Of a stretch of DNA of 64,000 nucleotides, positions 1 through 8,411 are shown piece after piece. Origin of the DNA: JBAXTZ01 sp041666525 (GTDB taxonomy: Bacteria; Bacillota; Negativicutes; JBAXTZ01); NCBI GenBank assembly GCA_041666525.1, contig JBAYGT010000001.1, positions 248,001-312,000 of the forward strand. The letters run 5' to 3'. The notes under the pieces are model-generated. The model was not told the origin of the DNA. It did not search any database and was given only the letters and a program-made list of their open reading frames with translations. A program made the translations under genes and the position numbers. The stretch's first letter is position 1, and every line of letters starts with the position of its first letter.

Positions 1-660
1 ATTATCAACGACAGCATAAGAAAAACCAGCTTCGGCAACAAACAGTCCCGGCCCGGAAATTACGCCAAAAATGCTTGCCTTACCGAAAGTGTTGATTTTG
101 TTGTTTATCGGCCAGGCGTTTATGACGCCAGTCTCCCAGCCACTGTCGTATTGAATAGTTCGTTTCATCCCCGGAGGATATACTGTATTATCATTAAACT
201 GTGAATAGCCGAGGAATACCGAGTAGTTGTTACCATTTTCCGGCTCAGCTGTCCAATACGGTGTCTGGCCGTTTACCAGCGCCCAGGCATTTAACAGAGT
301 ATTGCCCAAACCATTACCAGTCTTGAACAACAACATAACATCCTGAGTATTCATGCTACCAGTTACCGTTGTTCCCCCCGGAGCGCTGTAATTGTTAGAC
401 AGTCCGGTATAGCCGTAACGAACGGCGAAACCATGGCTCAAACCGAGCGAAAAATCACCGTCAAAATTGCCACCGTCTGAGCGGAGATAGCCATTTTGTC
501 CGTTGGACTTTACCGCCAAATCAGTGGTACCCGCCCAATAACCAAGATTTAAACTGAAATGCCCCAAGCGAAAGTCGCTCAGGGTATCGGCATAAGCCGG
601 ATTAACAATTGCGCCAAAAGTCAATATTACTATTGCTAAAATAATAATCTGTCTTCTCAA
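1..660 (-). CDS. Outer-membrane-like beta-barrel protein, 3' end beyond window
   Basis: Reading the complement from a TTG at 658-660 gives about 220 codons without a stop, running off the left edge. A GTGAGG ribosome site lies about 8 bases upstream. The product opens with a signal peptide (MRRQIIILAIVILTFGA, likely cut after NPAYA). The mature part is rich in Gly, Asn, Tyr and Trp, with short alternating hydrophobic strands and no long hydrophobic helix, as in outer-membrane beta-barrels. I see no specific family. If it is a porin-like barrel, it supports a diderm cell. Another in-frame TTG lies two codons upstream but is too close to the ribosome site. Function unknown. Confidence 0.6.
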   Translation of the reverse strand, partial: MRRQIIILAIVILTFGAIVNPAYADTLSDFRLGHFSLNLGYWAGTTDLAVKSNGQNGYLRSDGGNFDGDFSLGLSHGFAVRYGYTGLSNNYSAPGGTTVTGSMNTQDVMLLFKTGNGLGNTLLNAWALVNGQTPYWTAEPENGNNYSVFLGYSQFNDNTVYPPGMKRTIQYDSGWETGVINAWPINNKINTFGKASIFGVISGPGLFVAEAGFSYAVVDN

Positions 661-733
661 AATCAAATCCTCACTACTTAATTATGATATCCGCCAGATG
701 TATAGTCACAATTTACTTTAATGCAATTAGCAT

Positions 734-783
734 TATACAACAAAAGAAATCCGATGTATATACAACAAAAGAAATCCCATGTA
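734..783. repeat. Two tandem 25-base direct repeats
   Basis: Positions 734-758 and 759-783 are the same 25-base unit beginning TATACAACAAAAGAAATCC, with a single G/C difference. They lie in the intergenic region between the divergent barrel-protein and secreted-protein genes, where promoters are expected. They could be operator sites or a simple local duplication. Confidence 0.75.
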
Positions 784-827
784 TAATAATTACATCATCC
801 AAAAACTTATAGATAGGATATGTGAAT

Positions 828-1595
828 ATGAAACGATTGTCAATTATTCTGATAACTGCAATTTTTTTACAGCTTTGCTCAACTATGGCGTTTGCCGCTT
901 TAGCCGCGCAGGGAGTTAATTCCGGGACAGTCCTTTATTTGCTCAATAATCAGCCCAAACAAACAATCAGCTATTCAGTTACCGGTTGCCTGTACACCAG
1001 CACCGGCGTTCCTGAATATTATGATATTGACGGCCAAATTGGAACCGGCAAATGTATCGGTCTGCTCAGCAAAAATGCCAACATCGTCGGCGATTACAAA
1101 GGCAGTGACGGCACTATCAAAAAATCGCTCTTAACCATCCATTTCTATACCGCTGCTGACGGCTACCGCGTTAAACTCGAAGGGGTAAACAGCCGCAAAG
1201 AAAAGAGTTTCGGCACACTGCTAAATGCCGTTGAACAAGACTACCTCTATCCCTACGATAATACCTGGGTCTGGAATACCAATAACGACCGCCGCGACAT
1301 CAGTTTTGGACCAATGCAGATGACCCGTTCCAAGCGTGTTTCTTCACTCACTCCACAAATATCTCTCGATAATGTATTACCGGTTAGCGGTAACAAACTA
1401 TTGGCCAACCGCACGCCAATCAGCATGATCTATTTTCCGATCAGCGCCGAAATCATCGGTTCGATAACCTGTTATTACTATAAACCGGACGGAACGGTGA
1501 CAATTGTTGACGGACCGCAGTTTTTTGAAAACATCTGCAATACTAACAATGCATTTATCACCAACACCGAACAACCGATGACAATAAATAAATAA
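828..1595 (+). CDS. Secreted protein of unknown function
   Basis: About 255 residues. The ATG at 828 is preferred over the GTG at 822 because AGGA at 815-818 is 9 bases from the ATG and only 3 from the GTG. A clear signal peptide (KR, then about 17 hydrophobic residues, ending MAFA/ALAAQ) directs export. The mature protein has four cysteines (contexts TGCLY, GKCIG, ITCYY, ENICN), enough for two disulfides outside the cytoplasm, and no membrane segment. No domain was recognised. It is divergent from the barrel-protein gene and ends in a strong terminator, so it is probably a single-gene transcript. Confidence 0.75.
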   Translation: MKRLSIILITAIFLQLCSTMAFAALAAQGVNSGTVLYLLNNQPKQTISYSVTGCLYTSTGVPEYYDIDGQIGTGKCIGLLSKNANIVGDYKGSDGTIKKSLLTIHFYTAADGYRVKLEGVNSRKEKSFGTLLNAVEQDYLYPYDNTWVWNTNNDRRDISFGPMQMTRSKRVSSLTPQISLDNVLPVSGNKLLANRTPISMIYFPISAEIIGSITCYYYKPDGTVTIVDGPQFFENICNTNNAFITNTEQPMTINK

Positions 1596-1640
1596 ACAGC
1601 ACAGAAAAAGCGCCACAAGGCGCTTTTTCTGTGCTGTTTT
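1594..1640. terminator. Bidirectional terminator
   Basis: A perfect 21-bp stem (1594-1614 with 1619-1639) closes on an ACAA loop. It has an A-rich left arm and T-rich right arm, so it gives a U tract on either strand. It separates the convergent secreted-protein gene and the hyd operon. The TAA stop of the YitT gene overlaps its right end. Confidence 0.9.
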
Positions 1641-2496
1641 ATGCTACTTTACTAAATCCGTGTCCATGCACTTCTGATGCGTCCTGAGTGATTACAAAAG
1701 CGTTATCGTCAATATCATTAACAATTCCAATCGTTTTCACCAATTGCAGCGGACTGACAACCACTAACAGAATTTGTTTGGCATCGCCCGAGTAGGCGCC
1801 TTTGCCGTCAATAAAGGTCGCACCGCGGTCAACTTCGGCCATTATTGTACGGGCAATTTCTTCAGTATGGTTGGATATTATCGTAACCGTTTTCTTGCGG
1901 CTGAATCCGTCTAACACATAATTGGTTGTAAATGAACTTACAAACATCGGAATCAGCGAGTACATCGCCGGTTTGACACCAAGAAAGTATCCTGACACCC
2001 CGATAATAATGACATTGACCGCAAATGTCGCCGTGCCGACATTGATACCTAAATATTTCTTAAAAATCAAGCTGACGATGTCCAACCCGCCGCAATGGCC
2101 ACCGATTCTAAATACAATTCCGCCACCTAATCCATACAGCACGCCGCCGAAAATTGATGCGATAATTATGTCGCGGTTATCAAAAATCATCAACCCTTTC
2201 ATCCAGACCGTCCAGTCCAGCGCCAATGAGAAGGTCGCCATGCCGACCAAGCCAATCCAGAAAAACTCGCGGCTTAAGTAAAAATAAGCCGCAATAAATA
2301 ACGGAATATTGAACAGCAGGTACATCAAGCCAATCGGCGTATGAATAATATAATACAGAATCATCGCGATGCCGCTTACGCCGCCACTTAACAATTCATT
2401 CGGCAACAAGAACATACTAAACCCGATTGCACTGATAATATTACCGAGTATTATCCAAAACGCCTGATATATACGTCTAATAATCTTTTTTTTCAT
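1639..2496 (-). CDS. YitT family (DUF161/DUF2179) membrane protein
   Basis: About 285 residues starting at MKKKIIRRIYQAFW. This ATG (2496) follows GGAGGG at 5 bases; an upstream in-frame start would only add a non-membrane tail. Five to six hydrophobic segments with the family's Gly-rich signatures (LLSGGVSGIAM, GGIVFRIGGHCGGLDI) are followed by a soluble DUF2179 domain of about 80 residues ending KQILLVVVSP and beyond. YitT proteins are common in Firmicutes; their transport substrate is not firmly known. It is the last gene of the hyd maturation operon, 50 bases after hydG, and ends in the shared terminator. A link to hydrogenase work is only suggested by position. Confidence 0.85.
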   Translation of the reverse strand: MKKKIIRRIYQAFWIILGNIISAIGFSMFLLPNELLSGGVSGIAMILYYIIHTPIGLMYLLFNIPLFIAAYFYLSREFFWIGLVGMATFSLALDWTVWMKGLMIFDNRDIIIASIFGGVLYGLGGGIVFRIGGHCGGLDIVSLIFKKYLGINVGTATFAVNVIIIGVSGYFLGVKPAMYSLIPMFVSSFTTNYVLDGFSRKKTVTIISNHTEEIARTIMAEVDRGATFIDGKGAYSGDAKQILLVVVSPLQLVKTIGIVNDIDDNAFVITQDASEVHGHGFSKVA

Positions 2497-2546
2497 AGTC
2501 CCTCCGCCTGATATTATTACATAACCGGAACTGTTATTCAAGATTA

Positions 2547-3959
2547 CTAAAAGTACAAATCCCGCACACCACTGTCGATTTTGCGCAATTCTTCCTCGAC
2601 TTGGGCGCGCACCTCTGGTTTTCCGATTTCAGCCAGATGCCGGCTTATTGCCGCTTTGCCAATTATTCTTAGCTCATTATCAGCATAGTCGTTCAAATAT
2701 TCTTCAAGCGTCAAAATCGCGTTCGGTTGACAGACGTTTTGAATTTCACCGGTTTTGGCAAGCTGCATAAACCGGTCGCCGGTGCGACCTTTGCGGTAAC
2801 AAGCCGTGCAAAAGCTCGGCAGCCAGCCATCCGCTAACAGTTCTTTTAACACTTCGTTAGGTGTACGGTGATCTTCGACGGAAAATTGCTTGGTATCGCT
2901 GTCATCGGTACTGCTATAACCGCCAACCGCCGCACAGCTGCCGGCAGAAACTTGGGACACACCGTACTGCAGCAGGTTATGCCGCATTGCCGAACTTTCG
3001 CGGGTGGATAGAATTATTCCGGTATACGGAACTGCCAAACGAATTATCGCCGTCAGTTTCATGAAATCCTCATCACTCACGGCATAAGGATATTCAGCCG
3101 TTTCCATCCCCAGTGCTTTTTTGATGCGCGGCACTGATATCGTGTGCGGGCCTACACCAAATCGCCGTTCCATGTCCGCGGCGTGGAGAAACAGCCCCAA
3201 CACTTCATAACGCCAATCATACAACCCAAACAACGCTCCAAAACCAACGTCATCAATACCCGCTTGCATCGCCCGATGGTGCGCCGTGGTATGCCAGTCA
3301 TAATCCGACTTCGGTCCGCCGCGATGATATTTGGCATAGCTGGCACGATGATACGTCTCCTGAAACAGGATATAGGTCCCGATTCCCGCCGCTTGTAATT
3401 TTTTGTAATCTTCAACGGTAGTCGCAGCAACATTGACATTACAACGGCGGATTGCGCCCTGATCCATTTTCACCGAATAAATAGTTTTTAGTGCCTCAAT
3501 TACATAATCCACCGGACATTCGCCGGGATGCTCACCGGCTTCAACCGCCAACCGCTTATGTCCCATCGACTCAAGTACTTTTACTTCACTGACAATTTCC
3601 GCCATCGTCAGTTTGCGCCGGTTAAATTTATTGCGCACACAGTAACCGCAATAAGCACAGTCATTAATACAGTGGTCGCTGATGTATAGTGGCGCAAATA
3701 ACACCACCCGTTTGCCATAGATTTGTTTTTTGATTGCTCCGGCGGCGCTGAACATTTCTTTGGTTAATTCTTCGTTTTTGTTCTGAATCAGCGCAGCTAC
3801 TTCCTCGATTGTCAGCCCTTTCGCCTGGCGCGCCTTTTGAATGATTGCACTTACCTGCTCATCCGATGCGCTTTCACCATTTTTTAACAGCTCAGCAATT
3901 TTTTCGTCACTGATAAATTCTACTGCTTCCCACTCAGGATTATTACTCCAATAGCTCAT
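2547..3959 (-). CDS. hydG: [FeFe]-hydrogenase maturation tyrosine lyase HydG
   Basis: 470 residues, normal family length. HydG is a radical SAM enzyme that splits tyrosine to give the CO and CN ligands (as an Fe-CO-CN synthon) of the H-cluster. The CX3CX2C cluster motif is seen at Cys97, Cys101 and Cys104 (HCINDCAYCGYC). The C-terminal CX2C...C site for the auxiliary cluster is present near residues 385-410 (CTACYRKGRTGDRFMQ, with a further Cys about 22 residues on). It separates HydG from its relative ThiH. The start ATG follows GGGGGAAG. It lies 38 bases after hydE and before the YitT gene. Confidence 0.96.
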   Translation of the reverse strand: MSYWSNNPEWEAVEFISDEKIAELLKNGESASDEQVSAIIQKARQAKGLTIEEVAALIQNKNEELTKEMFSAAGAIKKQIYGKRVVLFAPLYISDHCINDCAYCGYCVRNKFNRRKLTMAEIVSEVKVLESMGHKRLAVEAGEHPGECPVDYVIEALKTIYSVKMDQGAIRRCNVNVAATTVEDYKKLQAAGIGTYILFQETYHRASYAKYHRGGPKSDYDWHTTAHHRAMQAGIDDVGFGALFGLYDWRYEVLGLFLHAADMERRFGVGPHTISVPRIKKALGMETAEYPYAVSDEDFMKLTAIIRLAVPYTGIILSTRESSAMRHNLLQYGVSQVSAGSCAAVGGYSSTDDSDTKQFSVEDHRTPNEVLKELLADGWLPSFCTACYRKGRTGDRFMQLAKTGEIQNVCQPNAILTLEEYLNDYADNELRIIGKAAISRHLAEIGKPEVRAQVEEELRKIDSGVRDLYF

Positions 3960-3997
3960 ACTTCCCCCTTACGTTAATGAATAACTTGATTTAGTTT

Positions 3998-5017
3998 CTA
4001 TTTCTCAAAAAGCGCCGGAACGCGGCCGGCATCCGCGATTATTTTCATCATCATTTCATGCGAACTTTCGGCGTCGTCACTGGTACCGGCCTTATTCGGA
4101 TAAATTTCGTAGTTAGCTCGGTTGCTCTTCGGTGAAATGTTCGGCATAATGACGTTGGCCCCCCCCATCAACGCACGCACTCGCGCAGTTTTATCCAGCG
4201 TTCCCAACGCAGTGGTCGCCGGCAAATGCACAGTTGGCATCAGCAACCGTGAAACAGCCAACGCTTTGAGCGTCAACTCTACACTGCCGTTACTGTCAGC
4301 GCCAAGCGGTGTTGACGGATGAGCCACAAACGGCCCGATTCCCGCCATTTCCACCCCGGTTGCTTTGAGTAACAAAATATCTCTGGCAACATCGAAAATT
4401 GTCGTACCCGGCAACCCGATCATCATTCCAGAACCAATCCAAAATCCCAGCGATTTTAAATATTGCAAATTTTCCAACCGTTCTTTAAGCGTTGTATCAG
4501 GACGCAATTTGGCAAACAACTCCGCATTGGCTGTTTCGTGTTTCATAAGATAGCGGTCGGCGCCAGCGACTTTAAGCAGCTGGTATTCTTCTTTACGCAA
4601 TATTCCCGCCGAAATTGTTATCGCAACATCAGCAAATTGTTTTATTGATCGCACGATTGCCGCAATCCGTTCACCGTCAAAATAATTGTCTTCCCCAGCT
4701 TGCAGCACTATCGTTCCGTAACCTAGTTTGATACCGGTTTTTGCCGTATCAACTATTTCCTGTGCACTGTAACGATAGCGGCTGATGTTCTTATTATCAG
4801 CACGCAGTCCGCAATACCAGCAATTATTTGCGCAGTAATTGGAGAATTCGATTATTCCGCGCAATTTCACCCGTTCGCCATGATATTTTTTTCGCACAGC
4901 ATCCGCCGCCGCAAACAGCGCCCTTTTATCATCGCTTTCCACCATTAACAACCCGGCAATATCTTCTGCTGAACAAAACTGCTGTTTTACTTTTTCAATT
5001 AAATCTTTATTATTCAA
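3998..5017 (-). CDS. hydE: [FeFe]-hydrogenase maturation radical SAM protein HydE
   Basis: 339 residues, typical of HydE. The radical SAM cysteines are Cys62, Cys66 and Cys69 (YCANNCWYCGL). HydE acts on the HydG-derived iron synthon on the way to the di-iron subcluster with its azadithiolate bridge. The start is a TTG at 5017: GGAGGTGA lies 9 bases upstream and no ATG is as well placed. The related BioB/PylB families share the fold, but the neighbouring hydF and hydG settle the identity. The gene sits 18 bases after hydF in the operon. Confidence 0.95.
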   Translation of the reverse strand: MNNKDLIEKVKQQFCSAEDIAGLLMVESDDKRALFAAADAVRKKYHGERVKLRGIIEFSNYCANNCWYCGLRADNKNISRYRYSAQEIVDTAKTGIKLGYGTIVLQAGEDNYFDGERIAAIVRSIKQFADVAITISAGILRKEEYQLLKVAGADRYLMKHETANAELFAKLRPDTTLKERLENLQYLKSLGFWIGSGMMIGLPGTTIFDVARDILLLKATGVEMAGIGPFVAHPSTPLGADSNGSVELTLKALAVSRLLMPTVHLPATTALGTLDKTARVRALMGGANVIMPNISPKSNRANYEIYPNKAGTSDDAESSHEMMMKIIADAGRVPALFEK

Positions 5018-5035
5018 TCAAGCTCACCTCCACTT

Positions 5036-6250
5036 TCAGACGTCAATTATTTCCTGCAACTCCGGCCACGGCGACAGCGCCCGTTTTAATACGCCCTGCA
5101 GATAGCCGATGGCAATTCCGTAATTTACAATCGGAACTCCCGCTTCTTTGCACACCAGCATCCGCGACAACATATCGCGGCGATTACTCATACAGCCGCC
5201 ACAGTGCAGTACCAATTTGTACTCACTCAGATTATCCGGAAATTCAGTACCAGCTACGTGCTCGAACTGAACATCACCCTGCATATTTCTGATCCAGCGG
5301 GGAATTTTCACTGTACCGATATCATCTTCCACGCGATGATGGGTACAAGATTCGGCAATTAAAACCTTGTCACCGGACCGCAACCGGCCAAGAACGCTTG
5401 CCCCCTCGACAAAAGTCCGCAAATCACCTTTGAAACGTGCAAACAATATTGAAAACGAAGTGAACAGCACCCCGGGCGGCGTATCTGCATCGGCTTTTAG
5501 AAACGCCTGCGAGTCAGTTATTACGATTCGCGGTTTCGCCTTTAATGATTGAATGCAGGCGCGTAATTCCCGTTCTTTAACGACATATGCCAGAGCATCA
5601 CTATCGAGAATGTCCCGAATTATCTGCACCTGCGGCAAAATCAACCGTCCTTTAGGCGCTGCCAAATCAATCGGCGTCACCAGCACACAAACATCACCAG
5701 GATTAATCAAATCACCAACCAGTGTCTGCTGCTCCCACTTTGACGGCGCATGTTTTATCAACAGCCTCTTTAAGGTGTTAATGCCGTTACCAGTCAATGA
5801 GCTTAAAAAAGCAACCGGTAAATCAGCATATTCGGCTGGAATAAGATTGTTTGCTACTGCTCCGGTATCGATTTTATTCACAACAATTATTAGCGGTATC
5901 GTTAGTTTTTTGCACTGTTCAATAACAAGTTGTTCCGAACTGTCAAATTTGGAATCTACAGCTACAACCAAAATTGCAATTTCAGTTTTTCGTAATACTT
6001 CCAGTGATTTTTGCACCCGTAACCGTCCCAACTCGCCACTATCATCAATTCCCGCCGTGTCAATCAACATGACCGGACCAATTGGCAAGATTTCCATGGA
6101 TTTATAAACCGGATCGGTAGTCGTTCCGGCAACGTCAGACACAATTGCCAGGTTTTGGCCGGTGAGCGCGTTTATCAGGCTGGATTTACCGGCATTGCGC
6201 TTGCCAAAAATCGCAATATGCAGCCGATTTCCTTTGGTTACATCAAACAT
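5036..6250 (-). CDS. hydF: [FeFe]-hydrogenase maturation GTPase and scaffold HydF
   Basis: 404 residues in the usual three-part layout. An N-terminal Ras-like GTPase has P-loop GKRNAGKSS (residues 16-24), DTAG (64-67) and NKID (125-128). A dimerisation domain follows, then the C-terminal [4Fe-4S] domain with Cys302, His304, Cys350 and Cys353 (SCTHH and HCGGC). HydF carries the assembled di-iron unit and hands it to apo-HydA. Start ATG follows AAGGTGAT. It is 65 bases after aspA, in the same direction. Confidence 0.96.
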   Translation of the reverse strand: MFDVTKGNRLHIAIFGKRNAGKSSLINALTGQNLAIVSDVAGTTTDPVYKSMEILPIGPVMLIDTAGIDDSGELGRLRVQKSLEVLRKTEIAILVVAVDSKFDSSEQLVIEQCKKLTIPLIIVVNKIDTGAVANNLIPAEYADLPVAFLSSLTGNGINTLKRLLIKHAPSKWEQQTLVGDLINPGDVCVLVTPIDLAAPKGRLILPQVQIIRDILDSDALAYVVKERELRACIQSLKAKPRIVITDSQAFLKADADTPPGVLFTSFSILFARFKGDLRTFVEGASVLGRLRSGDKVLIAESCTHHRVEDDIGTVKIPRWIRNMQGDVQFEHVAGTEFPDNLSEYKLVLHCGGCMSNRRDMLSRMLVCKEAGVPIVNYGIAIGYLQGVLKRALSPWPELQEIIDV

Positions 6251-6315
6251 AATATCACCTTCATTTTTGTCTGTTACTAACTCTGAACTCAGAGTTTTTT
6301 CTCAACTATTAAGCT

Positions 6316-7695
6316 CTAGCCCGGGCGGATAATTTTTTCGACACTAAAAACGGTTTCAAATTCGTCATCGCTGACGAATTTGCCGGCAATCAGCGCTTCG
6401 CGCGCTGAAATATTTTCTGCAAGCATCTTTTTGACCAGCTCTGCCGCGGCCGCGTAACCGATTTGCGGTACTATCGCAGTTATCAACGCTGCTGTTTGCT
6501 CCAAATTATCCAAACAACGATCACCGTTAGCCTGAATGCCGCTGATACATCTGTCAGTAAACAACTTTATCGCATTATTCAATACATTAATACCATTCAA
6601 AAGATTGTCGGCTATTAACGGCAGGAACGCGTTCAATTCCAGCTGTCCGCCCTGCGCTGCATAGGTAATTGCCGTATCGGCCGCAATCATCTGCCAGGAC
6701 GCCTGGGTTAATGCTTCAGTCATAACCGGATTGACTTTTCCCGGCATGATTGACGATCCGGCCTGCATATCCGGCAAGCGCAACTCACCGATTCCGGCAC
6801 GCGGGCCGCTGGCGAGCAGTCGGATGTCGGCGGCAATCTTCGCCATGTTAACTGCACAGGTTTTCAGGATACCGGATACTTCAACAAATACATCGCAATT
6901 TTGGGTAGCGTCGATCAGATTTTCTTTTCGTGCCAATCCAATGCCGGTTATTCCACGCAACTGCTCGATAACCGTAAATATATATTTGCGTTCGGCATTA
7001 ATACCGGTACCAATTGCCGTACCGCCAAGATTGACTTCGCGCAATCGTTCTTCGGTTTTATACAACCGCCAGCGGTCACGCGCCACGGCCTCCGCCCATG
7101 CACCAAACTCAGACCCCAATGTCATCGGTACCGCATCTTGCAGCTGGGTACGCCCAACTTTTAGCACTCCGGCAAATTCACGTTCTTTAGCTTGCAGCGC
7201 GCCTTGCAGTTTCGCACAATTTTCCGACAATTCGGTAATCAACCTTATCGCCGCTATTCGAAGCGCGGTTGGAAAAGTATCATTGGTCGATTGCGACATA
7301 TTAACATCGCGTAGCGGCGAAACAGCATCGTAAGCGCCGCGTGGTTTTCCCAACAACTCCAATGCCCGGTTAGCGATAACCTCGTTAACATTCATGTTGA
7401 GCGAGGTTCCGGCGCCGCCCTGCAACGCGTCGACAATAATATGTTCGAACCACCTTCCTGCTGCCAGCTCTTGTGCAGCGCGCACGATCGCAGTCCCGAT
7501 TTCCGTTGACAATCCCCCGCTATACATGTTAGCTTCGGCGCAGGCTGCTTTTACCTCGGCATAAGCACGGATTAACTCACGGTGCGGGATTCGGCCACTG
7601 ATAGCAAAGTTTTCCCGCGCCCGTACGCTATGAATACCGTATAGCGCCGTATCTGGCAATTGCAGTTCTCCAATAAAATCACTTTCTATTCGCAT
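6316..7695 (-). CDS. aspA: Aspartate ammonia-lyase
   Basis: 459 residues of the fumarase/aspartase superfamily. Present are the GSSIMPGKVNP signature near residue 315, the active-site stretch SQSTNDTFPTALR and GGAGTSLNMNVNEVI. The reaction is L-aspartate to fumarate plus ammonia. The family members are hard to tell apart, but Firmicute operons often carry an aspartase-type gene beside the Hyd maturases, which favours aspA over fumC. It starts 3 bases after the TM1266-like gene and is translated from an ATG behind AGGTGA. Its contribution to H-cluster assembly is unclear; ammonia supply is one guess. Confidence 0.85.
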   Translation of the reverse strand: MRIESDFIGELQLPDTALYGIHSVRARENFAISGRIPHRELIRAYAEVKAACAEANMYSGGLSTEIGTAIVRAAQELAAGRWFEHIIVDALQGGAGTSLNMNVNEVIANRALELLGKPRGAYDAVSPLRDVNMSQSTNDTFPTALRIAAIRLITELSENCAKLQGALQAKEREFAGVLKVGRTQLQDAVPMTLGSEFGAWAEAVARDRWRLYKTEERLREVNLGGTAIGTGINAERKYIFTVIEQLRGITGIGLARKENLIDATQNCDVFVEVSGILKTCAVNMAKIAADIRLLASGPRAGIGELRLPDMQAGSSIMPGKVNPVMTEALTQASWQMIAADTAITYAAQGGQLELNAFLPLIADNLLNGINVLNNAIKLFTDRCISGIQANGDRCLDNLEQTAALITAIVPQIGYAAAAELVKKMLAENISAREALIAGKFVSDDEFETVFSVEKIIRPG

Positions 7696-7698
7696 CTT

Positions 7699-7950
7699 TC
7701 ACCTGTTCGCCAGCGCCGTTTTAATCTGCACGCCCTTGATGTTGCCGATTTTGCCGGCCATACTGCCAATTTCGTCGCTTGTCCCTTCAACGATAAGCGA
7801 TATCACGTTAATTTCATGTTGCTCGCGTTTTATATGCGGAACACCCATCCGGCCAATAATCAACTCACCGTAACTGCCCAAAATATTATTCACTTCCTGC
7901 GCTTTTGACCGGTCTTCAATTATTATTCCTACAACACCGATACGTTTCAT
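7699..7950 (-). CDS. TM1266-like iron-only hydrogenase system regulator
   Basis: 83 residues starting MKRIGVVGIIIEDR at 7950, directly behind GGAGGTAG. An in-frame extension upstream would run through the leader hairpin and is rejected. It is a single ACT/NikR-C-like beta-alpha-beta-beta-alpha-beta domain with no DNA-binding region. Members of this family sit at the head of hydEFG loci and are annotated as putative iron-only hydrogenase system regulators; what they sense is not established. It is the first gene of the operon, following an attenuator-like leader. Confidence 0.88.
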   Translation of the reverse strand: MKRIGVVGIIIEDRSKAQEVNNILGSYGELIIGRMGVPHIKREQHEINVISLIVEGTSDEIGSMAGKIGNIKGVQIKTALANR

Positions 7951-8125
7951 CCTACCTCCAAAATAAAAACCGCCCGTCCAACGCGAACGAGCGGATAACA
8001 ATCCAAATCAACATGTCACACGACACATAAATACTCGTTCCCTACATCAGAGCTCACTCCAAAGTTCAGGTATAGCATAAAGTTTTTACATCCGAAACAT
8101 CAGGTAAAACCCTGATGCATCCGAC
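7951..8125 (-). ncRNA. Structured 5' leader RNA of the hyd operon, candidate cis-regulator
   Basis: About 175 nt from the predicted transcription start to the first gene. It holds a hairpin CATCAGG-loop-CCTGATG just after the start, two CGGATG repeats around it, a small TGTC/GACA hairpin, and a terminator-like hairpin just before the ribosome site. The segment GAACGAG (8034-8040) is complementary to CTCGTTC in the 5' arm of that hairpin (7985-7991), so it could act as an antiterminator. I could not match it to a known riboswitch or T-box class. Confidence 0.55.
7961..7994 (-). terminator. Attenuator-like terminator in the hyd leader
   Basis: On the transcribed strand CCGCTCGT pairs with ACGGGCGG (one G-U) around a 9-base loop, then comes TTTTTATTTT. 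It lies between the operon promoter and the first ribosome site, so full-strength termination here would silence the operon unless relieved. Confidence 0.7.
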
Positions 8126-8131
8126 AGCCAG

Positions 8132-8160
8132 ATTATACTAGTTGTTTAGCTGTATAGCAA
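8132..8160 (-). promoter_or_regulatory. Sigma-A type promoter of the hyd operon
   Basis: TTGCTA (8155-8160), 17-base spacer, perfect TATAAT (8132-8137) on the minus strand. The predicted start is near 8125. Confidence 0.75.
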
Positions 8161-8185
8161 TAAATAAAAAACGTTGTCAGTGCTG

Positions 8186-8353
8186 CTAACCAAATATGCT
8201 TTTAAAAAAATGATAAATATTATCAAATAAACCCTGTGCGGCATGTCCAATAAAACGGCTTTCATGGTTATGCTTTGCTAAATAGCCAAGCACCGCCACA
8301 ACCACAATGATTATCAAAACCCTGATAATAAATCCTTTACTAAAAACGCCCAT
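8186..8353 (-). CDS. Small single-span membrane protein, unknown
   Basis: 55 residues from MGVFSKGF. This ATG follows GAGGAG at 5 bases, while the upstream in-frame ATG has no such site. A strongly hydrophobic segment (IIRVLIIIVVVAVLGYLA) is followed by an amphipathic, aromatic tail ending FFKSIFG. It probably sits in the cytoplasmic membrane. It has its own extended -10 promoter and lies back to back with the manganese riboswitch gene, ahead of the hyd promoter. No function was recognised. Confidence 0.65.
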   Translation of the reverse strand: MGVFSKGFIIRVLIIIVVVAVLGYLAKHNHESRFIGHAAQGLFDNIYHFFKSIFG

Positions 8354-8382
8354 ATTGTCTCCTCGTTTATTAATCTTCATTT

Positions 8383-8391
8383 ATTATATCA
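8383..8391 (-). promoter_or_regulatory. Extended -10 promoter of the small membrane protein
   Basis: TGATATAAT on the minus strand, 30 bases before the chosen start codon. No good -35 is seen, as is usual for extended -10 promoters. Confidence 0.5.
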
Positions 8392-8411
8392 TAAAATTGC
8401 AAAAAACATCC

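Noticed and set aside
5553..6107. 184-codon open frame on the plus strand inside hydF
   Set aside because: It is antisense to a certain gene, has no ribosome site and its product looks like no protein family; it reflects codon bias of hydF.
6731..7333. 200-codon open frame on the plus strand inside aspA
   Set aside because: Antisense shadow of a conserved enzyme gene with no start signals.
7951..8125. Known riboswitch (ZTP, SAM or T-box) in the hyd leader
   Set aside because: Some short strings such as TCGTGTGAC recall ZTP RNAs, but the conserved second half and pseudoknot sequence are missing; no T-box GGTGGNACCGCG sequence is present.
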